Source: an uncultured Fibrobacterota bacterium (GTDB lineage Bacteria > Fibrobacterota > Chitinivibrionia > Chitinivibrionales > Chitinispirillaceae). Taken from it: a DNA stretch of 10,599 nucleotides. The stretch is taken from contig CAISVC010000742.1 of the NCBI GenBank assembly GCA_903888815.1, positions 1-10,599 of the forward strand. Direction: 5' to 3'. The notes below the pieces were generated by a model. That model saw nothing but the letters and a program-made list of their open reading frames with translations, was not told the DNA's origin and did no database searches. This document shows, one piece after another, positions 1-7,331 of this stretch. A program made the position numbers and the translations under genes. Position 1 is the first letter of the stretch. Each line of letters opens with the position of its first letter.

Positions 1-2
1 CC

Positions 3-62
3 TTAAGGTCTGATGTTGGAAGCGACTATCAGTGGTGGTTGCGAGATAATAGCGCTTATTAA
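3..62 (+). CDS. possible C-terminal tail of an upstream gene (partial)
   Basis: Only the third forward frame is open from the window edge. It encodes a short tail ending in DYQWWLRDNSAY before a TAA stop, 11 nt upstream of the first GH43 start. The other two forward frames hit stops within the first four codons. The close spacing would fit a co-transcribed upstream gene. Twenty codons are too few to recognise a family, and the reading could be chance. Confidence 0.3.
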   Translation, partial: LRSDVGSDYQWWLRDNSAY

Positions 63-73
63 AGAGTAAAAAA

Positions 74-1741
74 ATGAAAAGAAATTTAAAAATTGCAGCA
101 GCAGCCCTGATTGTTGTAACTATGATGACGTCTGCGTGCTTTGCGGACAATCCAGTCGTGCAAACCTGCTATACCGCTGATCCTGCCCCAATGGTGTATA
201 ACGGTACGGTATACCTTTACATTGGGCATGACTCGGACAATGCCCCAAGCAACGGATATTTGATGCGCAATTGGAAATGTTATTCCTCAAAAGACATGGT
301 AAACTGGACTGATCATGGCGTGGTTCTCCCCACCAGCGCATTCAGTTGGTCTTCCGGCGACGCGGACGCCGCCCAGGTTATTTACCGGAACGGCAAGTTT
401 TATTATTACATTTCTACAACAGCCTCGGGCGGAGTCGCCGTAGGAGTTGCTGTTTCAAACAGCCCAATTGGGCCTTTTAAGGATACGCTTGGTCGGGCGC
501 TTATCACTGCCAGCCAGATGACCGGATGCAACGCGACCCATAGTTGGCGGGGCCTTGACCCCACGGTATTCATCGACGATGACGGACAGGTGTATCTTTA
601 CTGGGGAAACAATGTTTTATACTGGGTAAAGCTCAATGCCGATATGATTTCTTGTAGCGGTTCCATAAGTTGTCTTCCTCAAAATGACGCGGCGTTTGGA
701 CCGGACTATGAAGAAGCGCCCTGGTTTTACAAACGAAATTCGTTGTACTATCTGATTTACGCATCCGGTTTTCCGGAATGTATCCGTTATTCCACAAGTT
801 CAGGTCCTACTGGACCGTGGACTTATAAGAGCCAAATCATGGCTACGCAACCAAGCGGGGTCAGCAATACCATTCATCCGGGAGTATGTGACTTTGGCGG
901 TAATTCATACTTTTTCTACCATAATGCAGGTCTGCCGGGCGGCCACAGCTACAAGCGTTCAGTCACTATAGAGAAATTTACGTATAATGCCGATGGTACA
1001 ATCCCGGCGATAAATGGTACGACAGGCGGCGTAGTCACGGGTGTGGGCAATCTGAACCCATACGATACGACGCAAGCCGAAACGATCTGCTGGGAATCCG
1101 GCGTTAAAACAGAAGTATGCAGTGAAGGCGGAATAGCTGTTGACTCGATTCATAACGGGGATTATATAAAAGTAGAAGGTGTTAATTTCGGTTCGGGCGC
1201 GTCATCCTTTAATGCAAGAGCGGCCTCGGCAGCCAGCGGCGGGAATATTGAGCTCCGGCTTGACAGCCAGACAGGTACCCTGGCTGGAACGTGCTCAGTT
1301 CAAGGCACCGGCGGCTGGCAGACATGGGCCACGCGGACGTGTACCGTCACCGGTGCAACAGGGGTGCATGATTTATACCTGAGATTCACCGGCGGCAGTG
1401 GAATGCTGTTTAATTTCAACTGGTGGAAATTCAATTCTGCAACTGGAATACGAACAGAGATAGGGAAAAGAGGCGAAGGCGAAAATACGATCAAAATCGG
1501 AACTAGTGCTGGAAAGATCGTATCGCTCCAGATGGATTTCTCGCTGCCGATTCCTCAAGGGAATTTAAATGTTTGCTTATTCGATCTAACCGGCCGGTTG
1601 GTAACGACGCTGTTTAAAGGACGATTATCTTCCGATCATCTGACGCTTCCGTTGGATCGTGCGGAAATACGGTCGGGCGCATACCTGATAAGGGTATCGG
1701 TGAATAATAAAATCGACTTAACAAAGAAAATAGGCTTATAA
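74..1741 (+). CDS. secreted GH43 arabinofuranosidase/xylosidase with CBM6 and C-terminal sorting domain
   Basis: Predicted inverting glycoside hydrolase acting outside the cell on arabinose- or xylose-containing hemicellulose. Residues 1-24 are a signal peptide (MKRN, hydrophobic core, likely cut after ACFA). Residues about 26-315 form a five-bladed GH43 domain resembling Bacillus XynD-type arabinoxylan arabinofuranohydrolases. The candidate general base is Asp36 (TADPAP), the pKa-modulating residue Asp162 (LDPTVF) and the acid Glu214. The acid sits in EEAPW, where the paralogue in this window has QEGPW. Residues about 328-455 are a CBM6 xylan/cellulose-binding module (GGWQTW, FNFNWWKF). Residues about 470-555 are a type IX-like sorting domain (CLFDLTGRLV, SGAYLIRV). 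The ATG at 74 is preceded only by a weak purine-rich AAAGAG. It lies 53 nt before the esterase and is probably co-transcribed with it. The family assignment is firm; arabinofuranosidase versus xylosidase activity is not settled. Confidence 0.93.
   Translation: MKRNLKIAAAALIVVTMMTSACFADNPVVQTCYTADPAPMVYNGTVYLYIGHDSDNAPSNGYLMRNWKCYSSKDMVNWTDHGVVLPTSAFSWSSGDADAAQVIYRNGKFYYYISTTASGGVAVGVAVSNSPIGPFKDTLGRALITASQMTGCNATHSWRGLDPTVFIDDDGQVYLYWGNNVLYWVKLNADMISCSGSISCLPQNDAAFGPDYEEAPWFYKRNSLYYLIYASGFPECIRYSTSSGPTGPWTYKSQIMATQPSGVSNTIHPGVCDFGGNSYFFYHNAGLPGGHSYKRSVTIEKFTYNADGTIPAINGTTGGVVTGVGNLNPYDTTQAETICWESGVKTEVCSEGGIAVDSIHNGDYIKVEGVNFGSGASSFNARAASAASGGNIELRLDSQTGTLAGTCSVQGTGGWQTWATRTCTVTGATGVHDLYLRFTGGSGMLFNFNWWKFNSATGIRTEIGKRGEGENTIKIGTSAGKIVSLQMDFSLPIPQGNLNVCLFDLTGRLVTTLFKGRLSSDHLTLPLDRAEIRSGAYLIRVSVNNKIDLTKKIGL
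1055..1453 (+). repeat. CBM6-encoding inverted repeat, left copy
   Basis: These 399 bp encode residues 328-460 of the first GH43 protein. The second GH43 gene carries an equally long copy in opposite orientation at 5804-6202. Aligning the translations by eye gives 19 differences in 133 residues (about 86% identity) without gaps. Several DNA stretches match base for base, such as the bases encoding GGWQTW and YLRFTGG. The pair is best read as a duplicated binding module and a possible substrate for homologous inversion. Confidence 0.8.
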
Positions 1742-1750
1742 ATTCAAACT

Positions 1751-1801
1751 GGAGTAAAGAGGTAAATGATACGCATTATAATCAATTTCGTGGCGTGCTG
1801 A
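1751..1801 (+). promoter_or_regulatory. ribosome site and out-of-frame ATG of the esterase gene
   Basis: GGAG at 1751-1754 and AGAGG at 1758-1762 precede an ATG at 1766. From this ATG an 11-codon frame (MIRIIINFVAC) stops at a TGA (1799-1801) that shares its A with an in-frame ATG of the esterase at 1801. Adding one base near the T run at 1786-1788 would fuse MIRIIINF to RGVLMATSAG and the hydrophobic core, giving a normal signal peptide with Arg residues in its n-region. The short frame is therefore either a true start separated from its gene by a one-base deletion, or a leader peptide coupled to the esterase. Confidence 0.6.
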
Positions 1802-2997
1802 TGGCGACTTCTGCGGGATTGGTCGCGTGTCTGCTGCTCGGCTTGCTTGCTCCCGCGCCCGTTTTTTCTGCGCCGAGCGATTCCTGTCTGGCCGGCAGCA
1901 CCAAGCTGTCCGATGGCACCACGACAATGTATTTCCGTTTGTATGTTCCCCGCAATTACTCAACACAGTATAGGTACCCGCTCGTGATGAACCTGCACGG
2001 TATCGGCGAGCGCGGTAGTGACAACCGGATCCAGGTGGACAATTCCGATATCTCGCACCAGTGGATGCTCGACAGCGTAAAAAATAAGTACAAGCCGTTC
2101 GTTTTGTATCCGCAGTGCCCGGCTAATCTCGAGTGGACCAACTATTTTGCCGGAAATTTAGGATATTCCGCTGCGACCGCGGTTGCCGCAGTCAAGGTCA
2201 TCGACTCCCTTATCAGGGTTTATCCCATAGACACCACCCGCCTTTACGTTGGCGGACTTTCGTGGGGCGGTATGGGCACCGAGGGTATCATGATGACCTA
2301 CCCCGATAAATTCGCCGCATCGGGGCCCTGTGCCGGAGAAAACAAGCTCATGACCGTATCGGTCATGACGAAAATGGCGTTCTGGATCTTTCACGGGAGC
2401 GCCGATGTAACGGTCCCTCCTGATTCCGACCGACATCTCGTCACGAATACGATAAATGCCGGCATTCCAGTGGTGAGTTTTTACTCATCGTTGGATGCGA
2501 GTCACCGTATAACAAACGTTACGGGCACTGTTTCTGAAGATTCGCTGAGACGTGCAGTTGCCGCCGGCTCAAAGTATTTATATCAAGAGATAAATGGCGG
2601 CGATCATGCCTCCGGTTGGTTCGCATGCTACTTCAGCCCGTATTTTGTTCCATGGTTAATGTCGAAGTCAAAGGTGAATGGACAAATAGTATTTACCTGG
2701 CCTGCGCCGGGTCCTAAAGCGGTGACATCCGTCTTTCAGGAACGGCAGGCATCGTCCCTTGTATCGGGAAAGCTCCGGGTCGCAAACGGGATCATCCGGT
2801 GGAACGGCGTCTCACGCCTCCCTTCATGCATTTCGATGTTTTCGGCAAAGGGTGAACTTGTCAAACGGGTCGCAATCCGGAACGCGGCCGGCGAAATGAC
2901 CTGTTCGGAATTGCCTTCGGGGATTTATTTCGTAGCGCTCGGAACGGTTCGGGATTTAAAATTGGCGGCGAGATTGACCATCCTGCCAAGAAGATAA
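1795..2997 (+). CDS. secreted CE1/PHB-depolymerase-like esterase with C-terminal sorting domain
   Basis: Predicted serine esterase of the alpha/beta-hydrolase fold, in the Esterase-D/PHB-depolymerase-like group that includes feruloyl and acetyl-xylan esterases. It probably removes acyl or phenolic groups from hemicellulose outside the cell. Counting from the GTG at 1795, residues 5-26 are a hydrophobic signal core ending VFSA. LHGIGERG (67-74) is the oxyanion region. Ser156 in GGLSWGG is the nucleophile, Asp204 in HGSADVTVPP the acid and His271 in GGDHASGW the base. Residues about 320-400 are a sorting-type tail (MFSAKGELVKRV, SGIYFVAL). Start choice is uncertain: GTG 1795 and ATG 1801 are in frame but lack a close ribosome site and leave the signal peptide without a basic n-region. 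The well-placed ATG at 1766 is one base out of frame; correcting that would give a 410-residue protein. Substrate is not resolved. Confidence 0.88.
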   Translation: MLMATSAGLVACLLLGLLAPAPVFSAPSDSCLAGSTKLSDGTTTMYFRLYVPRNYSTQYRYPLVMNLHGIGERGSDNRIQVDNSDISHQWMLDSVKNKYKPFVLYPQCPANLEWTNYFAGNLGYSAATAVAAVKVIDSLIRVYPIDTTRLYVGGLSWGGMGTEGIMMTYPDKFAASGPCAGENKLMTVSVMTKMAFWIFHGSADVTVPPDSDRHLVTNTINAGIPVVSFYSSLDASHRITNVTGTVSEDSLRRAVAAGSKYLYQEINGGDHASGWFACYFSPYFVPWLMSKSKVNGQIVFTWPAPGPKAVTSVFQERQASSLVSGKLRVANGIIRWNGVSRLPSCISMFSAKGELVKRVAIRNAAGEMTCSELPSGIYFVALGTVRDLKLAARLTILPRR

Positions 2998-3014
2998 AGG
3001 TCAATGGTACGAAT

Positions 3015-3043
3015 CAGTTCCCTCGGCTATGCCGAGGGAACTG
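3015..3043. terminator. bidirectional hairpin between convergent genes
   Basis: A perfect 13-bp GC-rich inverted repeat (CAGTTCCCTCGGC, loop TAT, GCCGAGGGAACTG) lies 17 bp beyond the esterase stop and about 79 bp beyond the GH127 stop. Its position between two convergent genes suggests it ends transcription from both sides. Neither flank has an immediate U tract, so it is not a classical intrinsic terminator. It could act with Rho or as an RNA 3'-end stabiliser. Confidence 0.65.
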
Positions 3044-3121
3044 CGCTCAAAACGCGGACCTCGTCGATTTTGCTATTAAAGCACGACCATCCTTCAGCCT
3101 TCCGATTTTTACCCATTATAG

Positions 3122-5398
3122 TTACTGTACAATCAATATCTTTTTCTCAAATTTCCTGCCGCCAGAGACGATGTGCGCCACATACGTCCCTTTATGTATG
3201 GTACCCCTCTCCAACACGAAAGATTTCGGCCCCTCCGCGTTTATATGATATACTGCCCTGCCGGCAATATCAAAAACCTTCAGGTCAAAACGGCCGGCCG
3301 TATTAACCGTAAACAGGCATTTCCTGCTTTTCACGGCAGTGACCATCACTTCCGGCACTTTGGGTATCTGATTGTCGTGGGAGAGAACTGCGACAGGGGT
3401 ACTGATCCACGGAAATTCAGTCACGCGCAGTTTGGCAGAGCCATAGGGAATGAGTTCTATGCTGGTGTCCCTTCCCGCAACCGTTGACGCAAGCGGGCTT
3501 ACCAGCGGATCATTGGCGTTTCCAGGATATGTGGCGTTCGTGGTCCAGCCGGTCAATATTCTTCCTTGGCCCCTTAATACCACAGGCGGGTCCAGCGCCC
3601 ACGTGGTGAAAGCACCGGAGCCCGGAAGGTAGACCTGTTCCCCTTTATGCGCAACCGGCGCGCTTGTTGATATCGCATTTCGCACTACTGTAAAGGAACC
3701 GTTCGGGTTCGCAGGATCGATTTTCAAGCCGATATTCCAGGCAGTGGTCGGGCTGATCGCCCAGTCTTTGGAACCCAGATAATTCGACGACGATGATTGT
3801 TGGGTCCATGTTTCGCCGATTTTAAGACTGTACCAGAGCGGACCCCGCATGACGCTTATAGAGTGGTTCCATCGGTATTCGGAGCGAATACTCATGGGGA
3901 AGGTGACCGTTACGCTGTCGCCAGTATGCCACGTTCTGTTTAGTCTGTAAACGGTCCCGGCCGCCGGGGTCGCCGTGGTCGTTCCAATCTGTACAGATGC
4001 ACTGCTTTCCCATTGCGGGATTCTGAAACTGATCGAGAAAGAGTCGTTTTTTGATACCGTAACTTTAAAACCGATCTTGCCGTCGAACGGATATTCGGTG
4101 CTTTCGGTTATCGTTGCTGTTGCCGTATCAGATCCAACCTGCGCCGTAACCTGACAGGGCCCGTACAGTGAAGCCATCAGACCGTTGTCCTGCGTCGCCA
4201 TCCACATGTGTTCAACATAGCGCGGCCATGTCTGATGTACATTGCAGAGACAGCACGGCCAATTGGGCTCACGCCCGAAAAGGTTAGACGTTGAGTTATT
4301 GTTGTTCCAGGGCCTTGTTTCGTTGCTGCACTTTATCTGGTTCGCCTGTTGATCGTACTGGTGCCCCCACATATCGGCAGTATTGCAACCGGTCCAGCAG
4401 TTTAACACAAGAAACTCGGCGCGGTCCGCAACCGGTATATCGCCAAAGGCCTCAAACAGTTTTTCCATGGAAAACGACATCTCGGCGATACCGCATGTTT
4501 CCATTCCCTGCGTGGGCTGTTTTCCCTCATAATTTTCATCGGCGTTGAATCTGCCACCGACCTGGCCGTGGTACTTGTCAACGGCAGGAAGTCCTTTAAC
4601 GTAGATGTCCTTATAGGTGGCATCCTTGCTTTGCAGATAATACAATGCATACTTGAACGCATGTCCGATGTTGACATTATGAACATACTCAGGATAGCTT
4701 GTTACTTTAGCAGTGGAATCAGTGAAGGTGTAAGTTTCGTAATTATTGCGCCAACCGGTCAATTGGGTCATGCACGTTTTCGTGATCGCGCTGAGAACTA
4801 TTGTATCGCCGGTATGATTGTACAGCCAGTACGCGACGGCCGTATGTTCCGGCTTCCGGTCCGTCGACCACATATTGCCGGTCAAACCCGACGTGTTAAC
4901 ATAATGGAAATAGTTGGTCAGAAAAGGAATGACCCGGCTGTCATTGGTGATTTCGTAATATTCGATCAGACCCCTGCATAATGCGACATGGTCGAACGCC
5001 TCGGTCGTGCCGAGAAAATTGCCGTCTGCTGTGGCGCTGTTTATGATATAATCAACATTGGCTTTCGCTTTAGTGATGAGCGTCGAATTGTTCATCAGGT
5101 ACGCCAGCGCCATTTGACCTTCATAAAAGCAGTAAAGATATTCAATCGTACGGTTAGTTCCGGCGAGACTATTAAGGGGATTATAAAATTCATCAACGTG
5201 GCCCGTCATTGCGTTTGCCTGAAGATTTAACTGGGTGTTCAGCCAGCCCTGCGGTCTCACCGCGCCGAACGGCAGTTTTACATAACTGGTCGCCAGAAGC
5301 GGCGAACGGCCTGAAGGATAATACTTATTGGTCTGCGCCTGCAGCACTTGGCATAAAGTTGCCACCGTCAGAAGCGTCCAAAATACCCGCATTTTCAT
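3122..5398 (-). CDS. secreted GH127/DUF1680 beta-L-arabinofuranosidase-like enzyme with C-terminal sorting domain
   Basis: Predicted retaining glycosidase of the DUF1680 superfamily (GH127, possibly GH146 or a sister group), expected to release beta-L-arabinofuranose from plant glycans. Residues 1-21 are a signal peptide (MKMRVFWTLL, likely cut after LQAQ or nearby). Residues about 30-430 form the (alpha/alpha)6 catalytic barrel. The zinc-thiolate site of the family is visible as Glu300-Thr-Cys302 and Cys382-Cys383. The 80-residue spacing between the cysteines is close to the 77 of bifidobacterial HypBA1, where the first Cys of the pair is the nucleophile. Glu288 is a candidate acid/base. Cys385 (CCLC) adds a fourth thiol next to the site. 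Residues about 430-670 are beta-sandwich domains ending with the family's IPYGSAKLRVTEFP. Residues about 688-758 are the sorting tail (FDLKVFDIAGRAV, KGTYVAHI). GGAGG at 5403-5407 is 4 nt from the ATG at 5398 and 10 nt from an in-frame ATG at 5392; either could be the start. It is the last gene of the minus-strand series. Confidence 0.92.
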   Translation of the reverse strand: MKMRVFWTLLTVATLCQVLQAQTNKYYPSGRSPLLATSYVKLPFGAVRPQGWLNTQLNLQANAMTGHVDEFYNPLNSLAGTNRTIEYLYCFYEGQMALAYLMNNSTLITKAKANVDYIINSATADGNFLGTTEAFDHVALCRGLIEYYEITNDSRVIPFLTNYFHYVNTSGLTGNMWSTDRKPEHTAVAYWLYNHTGDTIVLSAITKTCMTQLTGWRNNYETYTFTDSTAKVTSYPEYVHNVNIGHAFKYALYYLQSKDATYKDIYVKGLPAVDKYHGQVGGRFNADENYEGKQPTQGMETCGIAEMSFSMEKLFEAFGDIPVADRAEFLVLNCWTGCNTADMWGHQYDQQANQIKCSNETRPWNNNNSTSNLFGREPNWPCCLCNVHQTWPRYVEHMWMATQDNGLMASLYGPCQVTAQVGSDTATATITESTEYPFDGKIGFKVTVSKNDSFSISFRIPQWESSASVQIGTTTATPAAGTVYRLNRTWHTGDSVTVTFPMSIRSEYRWNHSISVMRGPLWYSLKIGETWTQQSSSSNYLGSKDWAISPTTAWNIGLKIDPANPNGSFTVVRNAISTSAPVAHKGEQVYLPGSGAFTTWALDPPVVLRGQGRILTGWTTNATYPGNANDPLVSPLASTVAGRDTSIELIPYGSAKLRVTEFPWISTPVAVLSHDNQIPKVPEVMVTAVKSRKCLFTVNTAGRFDLKVFDIAGRAVYHINAEGPKSFVLERGTIHKGTYVAHIVSGGRKFEKKILIVQ

Positions 5399-5417
5399 AA
5401 TGCCTCCGTTATTTACT

Positions 5418-5430
5418 TTGATTCCATCAA
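5418..5430. promoter_or_regulatory. short palindrome upstream of GH127 (operator-like)
   Basis: TTGAT-TCC-ATCAA is a perfect 5-3-5 inverted repeat 20 bp upstream of the GH127 start. It could bind a dimeric regulator. A repeat this short also arises by chance, so the call is weak. Confidence 0.2.
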
Positions 5431-5446
5431 CGTATTAAGCTACGTT

Positions 5447-5485
5447 TTCCCCCGATAGAGAGACATACTATTGTGACCGGGGGAA
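5447..5485. other. C5/G5-stemmed hairpin in the GH43-GH127 gap
   Basis: TTCCCCCG at 5447-5454 pairs perfectly with CGGGGGAA at 5478-5485 around a 23-nt loop. It sits 28 bp past the second GH43 stop and 49 bp ahead of the GH127 start, on their transcript. No U tract follows on either strand, so an RNA processing or stability element, or a weak terminator, is more likely than a strong intrinsic terminator. The rest of this 114-nt gap is AT-rich and shows no clear promoter. Confidence 0.4.
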
Positions 5486-5512
5486 GCACATAATTCGATT
5501 GCATTTTTCTTA

Positions 5513-7155
5513 TTAGAATATCATGATATCGCTCGTCAAGATAACTTTGTCGTTCAATGACGCCTTTATAATATAAGTGCCGTTTCGTATCCCCGGCCGG
5601 TTCACGGGCAGCACAAGTTGACTGGATGACAATCGGCCGGCAAACAGGACGGTTGCCAGGCGGCCTTGTAAATCAAACAGGCAGACACGTACTTCCCCTT
5701 GCGGAATCGAAGAATCGAAATCCAGATACAGTGATGTTGTATTACCTGAACAAGTTCTAACTTTTAAGAAATTCCTCTGATCACTATTTTTTTCATTCAT
5801 TATCCTGATTCCGGTTGCGGAAGTGAACTTCCACCAGTTGAAATTGAACAGGAGACCGCTGCCGCCGGTGAATCTCAGGTATAAATTATGCACCCCGGTC
5901 GCACCGGTGACGGTACAAGTTCGTGTAACCCATGTCTGCCAGCCGCCGGTGCCCGCAACAGAACAGGTTCCCACCAGGGTCCCTGTCGTGGTATCCAGCC
6001 GGAGCTCAATGTTCCCGCCGCTTGTCGCTGACGCCACCCGTGCAATAAAGGAGTTCGCGCCGGAACCGAAGTCTACGCCCTTCACCTTTATGAAATCTCC
6101 GTTATGGATCGAGTCGACATCTATGCCCCCCTCACTGCATACTTCCGTTCTAACTCCTCTTTCAAAGCAGATCGTTTCGGCCTGCGTGGTGTCGTACGGA
6201 TTGAAATTGCCGACCTGAGGCACTCCCGGTTCAGGCAAGTTCCCTCCAAACCAGGGGATTTTCGGAATCGTGCCGTCGGCATTATAGGTCAGTGTTGCCA
6301 AACACACCGAACGCCTTTCGCGATGAACGGTCGTCAAGGAAAAATTAATGGCATAATTGAAACCGAAGGTATATGATTTCCCTTTGTAATCGAAGATTCC
6401 CGGCTGGTTCCCGGAAGAATTGGGGTTGCCGTCCATGATCGATCCCTTGTACGTCCAGGGTCCGGTGGGGCCGGTGCTCATCGCGTACCCGATGCCTTCC
6501 GGACAGCAGGTCGACGACCATGCCAGGTAGTAATTGCCATTCCTCTTGTAAAACCACGGACCTTCCTGATATGTCGACAGTCGCGGGACGAGTGAATCAA
6601 TTCTGCCCGAATATGAAATCATATCCTGGTTCAGCCTCACCCAATAACATTCAGGATTTCCCCAATACATATAGGCCTGACCGTCATCGTCGATGAACAC
6701 GGTAGGGTCGATATCATTCCAGCTATGGTTGAGTAATGCATGCCCTAGCGGATCGGTAAACGGCCCATAAGGGGTGTTGGCAACCAGCACGCCGATTCCA
6801 TACCCTTGGATGGCGCAATAATAATAAAACTTTCCATTCCGGTAAATGCACTGGGCGGCCCAGGCGCCATTGGAGGGTGCCCAACTGAAATTCTTAAGGG
6901 ACGCTACTATTCCGCGGTCCCGCCAGTTGACCAGATCGGTTGAGGTATAGAGCAGATAATTGTGCATATAAAATCCACTACTCGGGGTGGTGTCCTCGTC
7001 ATGGCCCGTATAAAGGAACACCGTATCGTTGTACACCATCGGAGCCGGGTCCGCGGTAAAATTGGTTTGAACGACCGGATTTTCCGCGAAAGAGGCCGTG
7101 ATAAAAAGCAGAATACCGACAGGGATGAAAACATTGTCATAATTTTGTTTCTCAT
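5513..7155 (-). CDS. secreted GH43-CBM6 enzyme, apparent frameshift in the signal peptide
   Basis: Paralogue of the first GH43, predicted to remove arabinose or xylose from hemicellulose. The continuous frame runs from an internal ATG at 7039, but that start would lose the signal peptide and the catalytic base. The open frame continues upstream through SFAENPVVQTNFTADPAPM, matching the paralogue's NPVVQTCYTADPAPM, and a hydrophobic stretch, yet has no in-frame ATG. An ATG at 7155, with AGGAG 8 nt upstream, starts MRNKIMTMF one base out of frame. One extra T at the T4 run (7128-7131) joins the two, giving 547 residues with the base Asp at position 36, as in the paralogue. In restored numbering the pKa Asp is 150 (IDPTVF) and the acid Glu 198 (YQEGPW). 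CBM6 follows at about 323-455, then a sorting domain (CLFDLQGRLATVLF, NGTYIIKA). The gene is either truly disrupted or carries an assembly error. It follows GH31 (176-nt gap) and precedes GH127 (114-nt gap). Confidence 0.88.
5804..6202 (-). repeat. CBM6-encoding inverted repeat, right copy
   Basis: This 399-bp copy of the CBM6 coding segment mirrors 1055-1453 in the opposite orientation. Both copies have the same length with no gap in the protein alignment. See the left copy for the identity estimate. Confidence 0.8.
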
Positions 7156-7331
7156 TGCCCGGACTCCTGTTTGAATTAATATGATGACCGTTTTTACTTA
7201 TACGAAGTTGGTTTCAAAATGATAGTACTATTTTCCTTTCGTTTCATAATGCCGTCTCCCCTCACGAGGTAATAGCTGACAGCGAATACTGTCATCGGAC
7301 CCGTTGACTCGCCCTTTGACCCGGTCACGTT
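7156..7331 (-). other. 176-nt gap between GH31 and the second GH43
   Basis: This is the longest gap among the minus-strand genes and the likeliest place for a separate GH43 promoter. It contains the 10-bp palindrome ATAGTACTAT at 7222-7231 and an AT-rich stretch towards the gene. A TTGAAA and a TATAAG occur on the minus strand but are only 9 nt apart, so I do not call a sigma-70 promoter. A short CCGGT…ACCGG pair (7321-7338) overlaps the GH31 stop and is too short to call a terminator. Confidence 0.35.
7164..7168 (-). promoter_or_regulatory. ribosome-binding site deciding the second GH43 start
   Basis: On the minus strand AGGAG lies 8 nt before the ATG at 7155-7153. No comparable site precedes the in-frame internal ATG at 7039, where sequence homologous to the paralogue continues upstream. 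The site therefore supports 7155 as the true start even though that ATG is now one base out of frame. Confidence 0.7.

Noticed and set aside
74..160. Lipoprotein signal at MTSAC of the first GH43
   Set aside because: A lipobox needs Leu or a similar residue at -3, but Thr is found there. Ordinary cleavage after CFA fits better, and the protein already has a C-terminal sorting domain.
4568..4981. A 137-codon plus-strand frame opposite GH127
   Set aside because: It is fully antisense to a clear catalytic-domain segment, with no ribosome site or recognisable motif.
5787..5793. T7 homopolymer as a phase-variation tract
   Set aside because: It lies in the linker of the second GH43, the reading frame is intact on both sides, and the run is split across Glu-Lys-Asn codons typical of AT-rich linkers.
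6907..7155. An 82-residue open frame starting at ATG 7155 as a gene of its own
   Set aside because: Its first nine codons are probably the real start of the second GH43, but after the T run it reads through GH43 coding DNA out of frame and becomes Arg-rich with no recognisable fold.
7156..7260. Sigma-70 promoter from TTGAAA and TATAAG upstream of the second GH43
   Set aside because: The two hexamers are only 9 nt apart, far short of the usual 16-18, and no alternative pairing with proper spacing was found.
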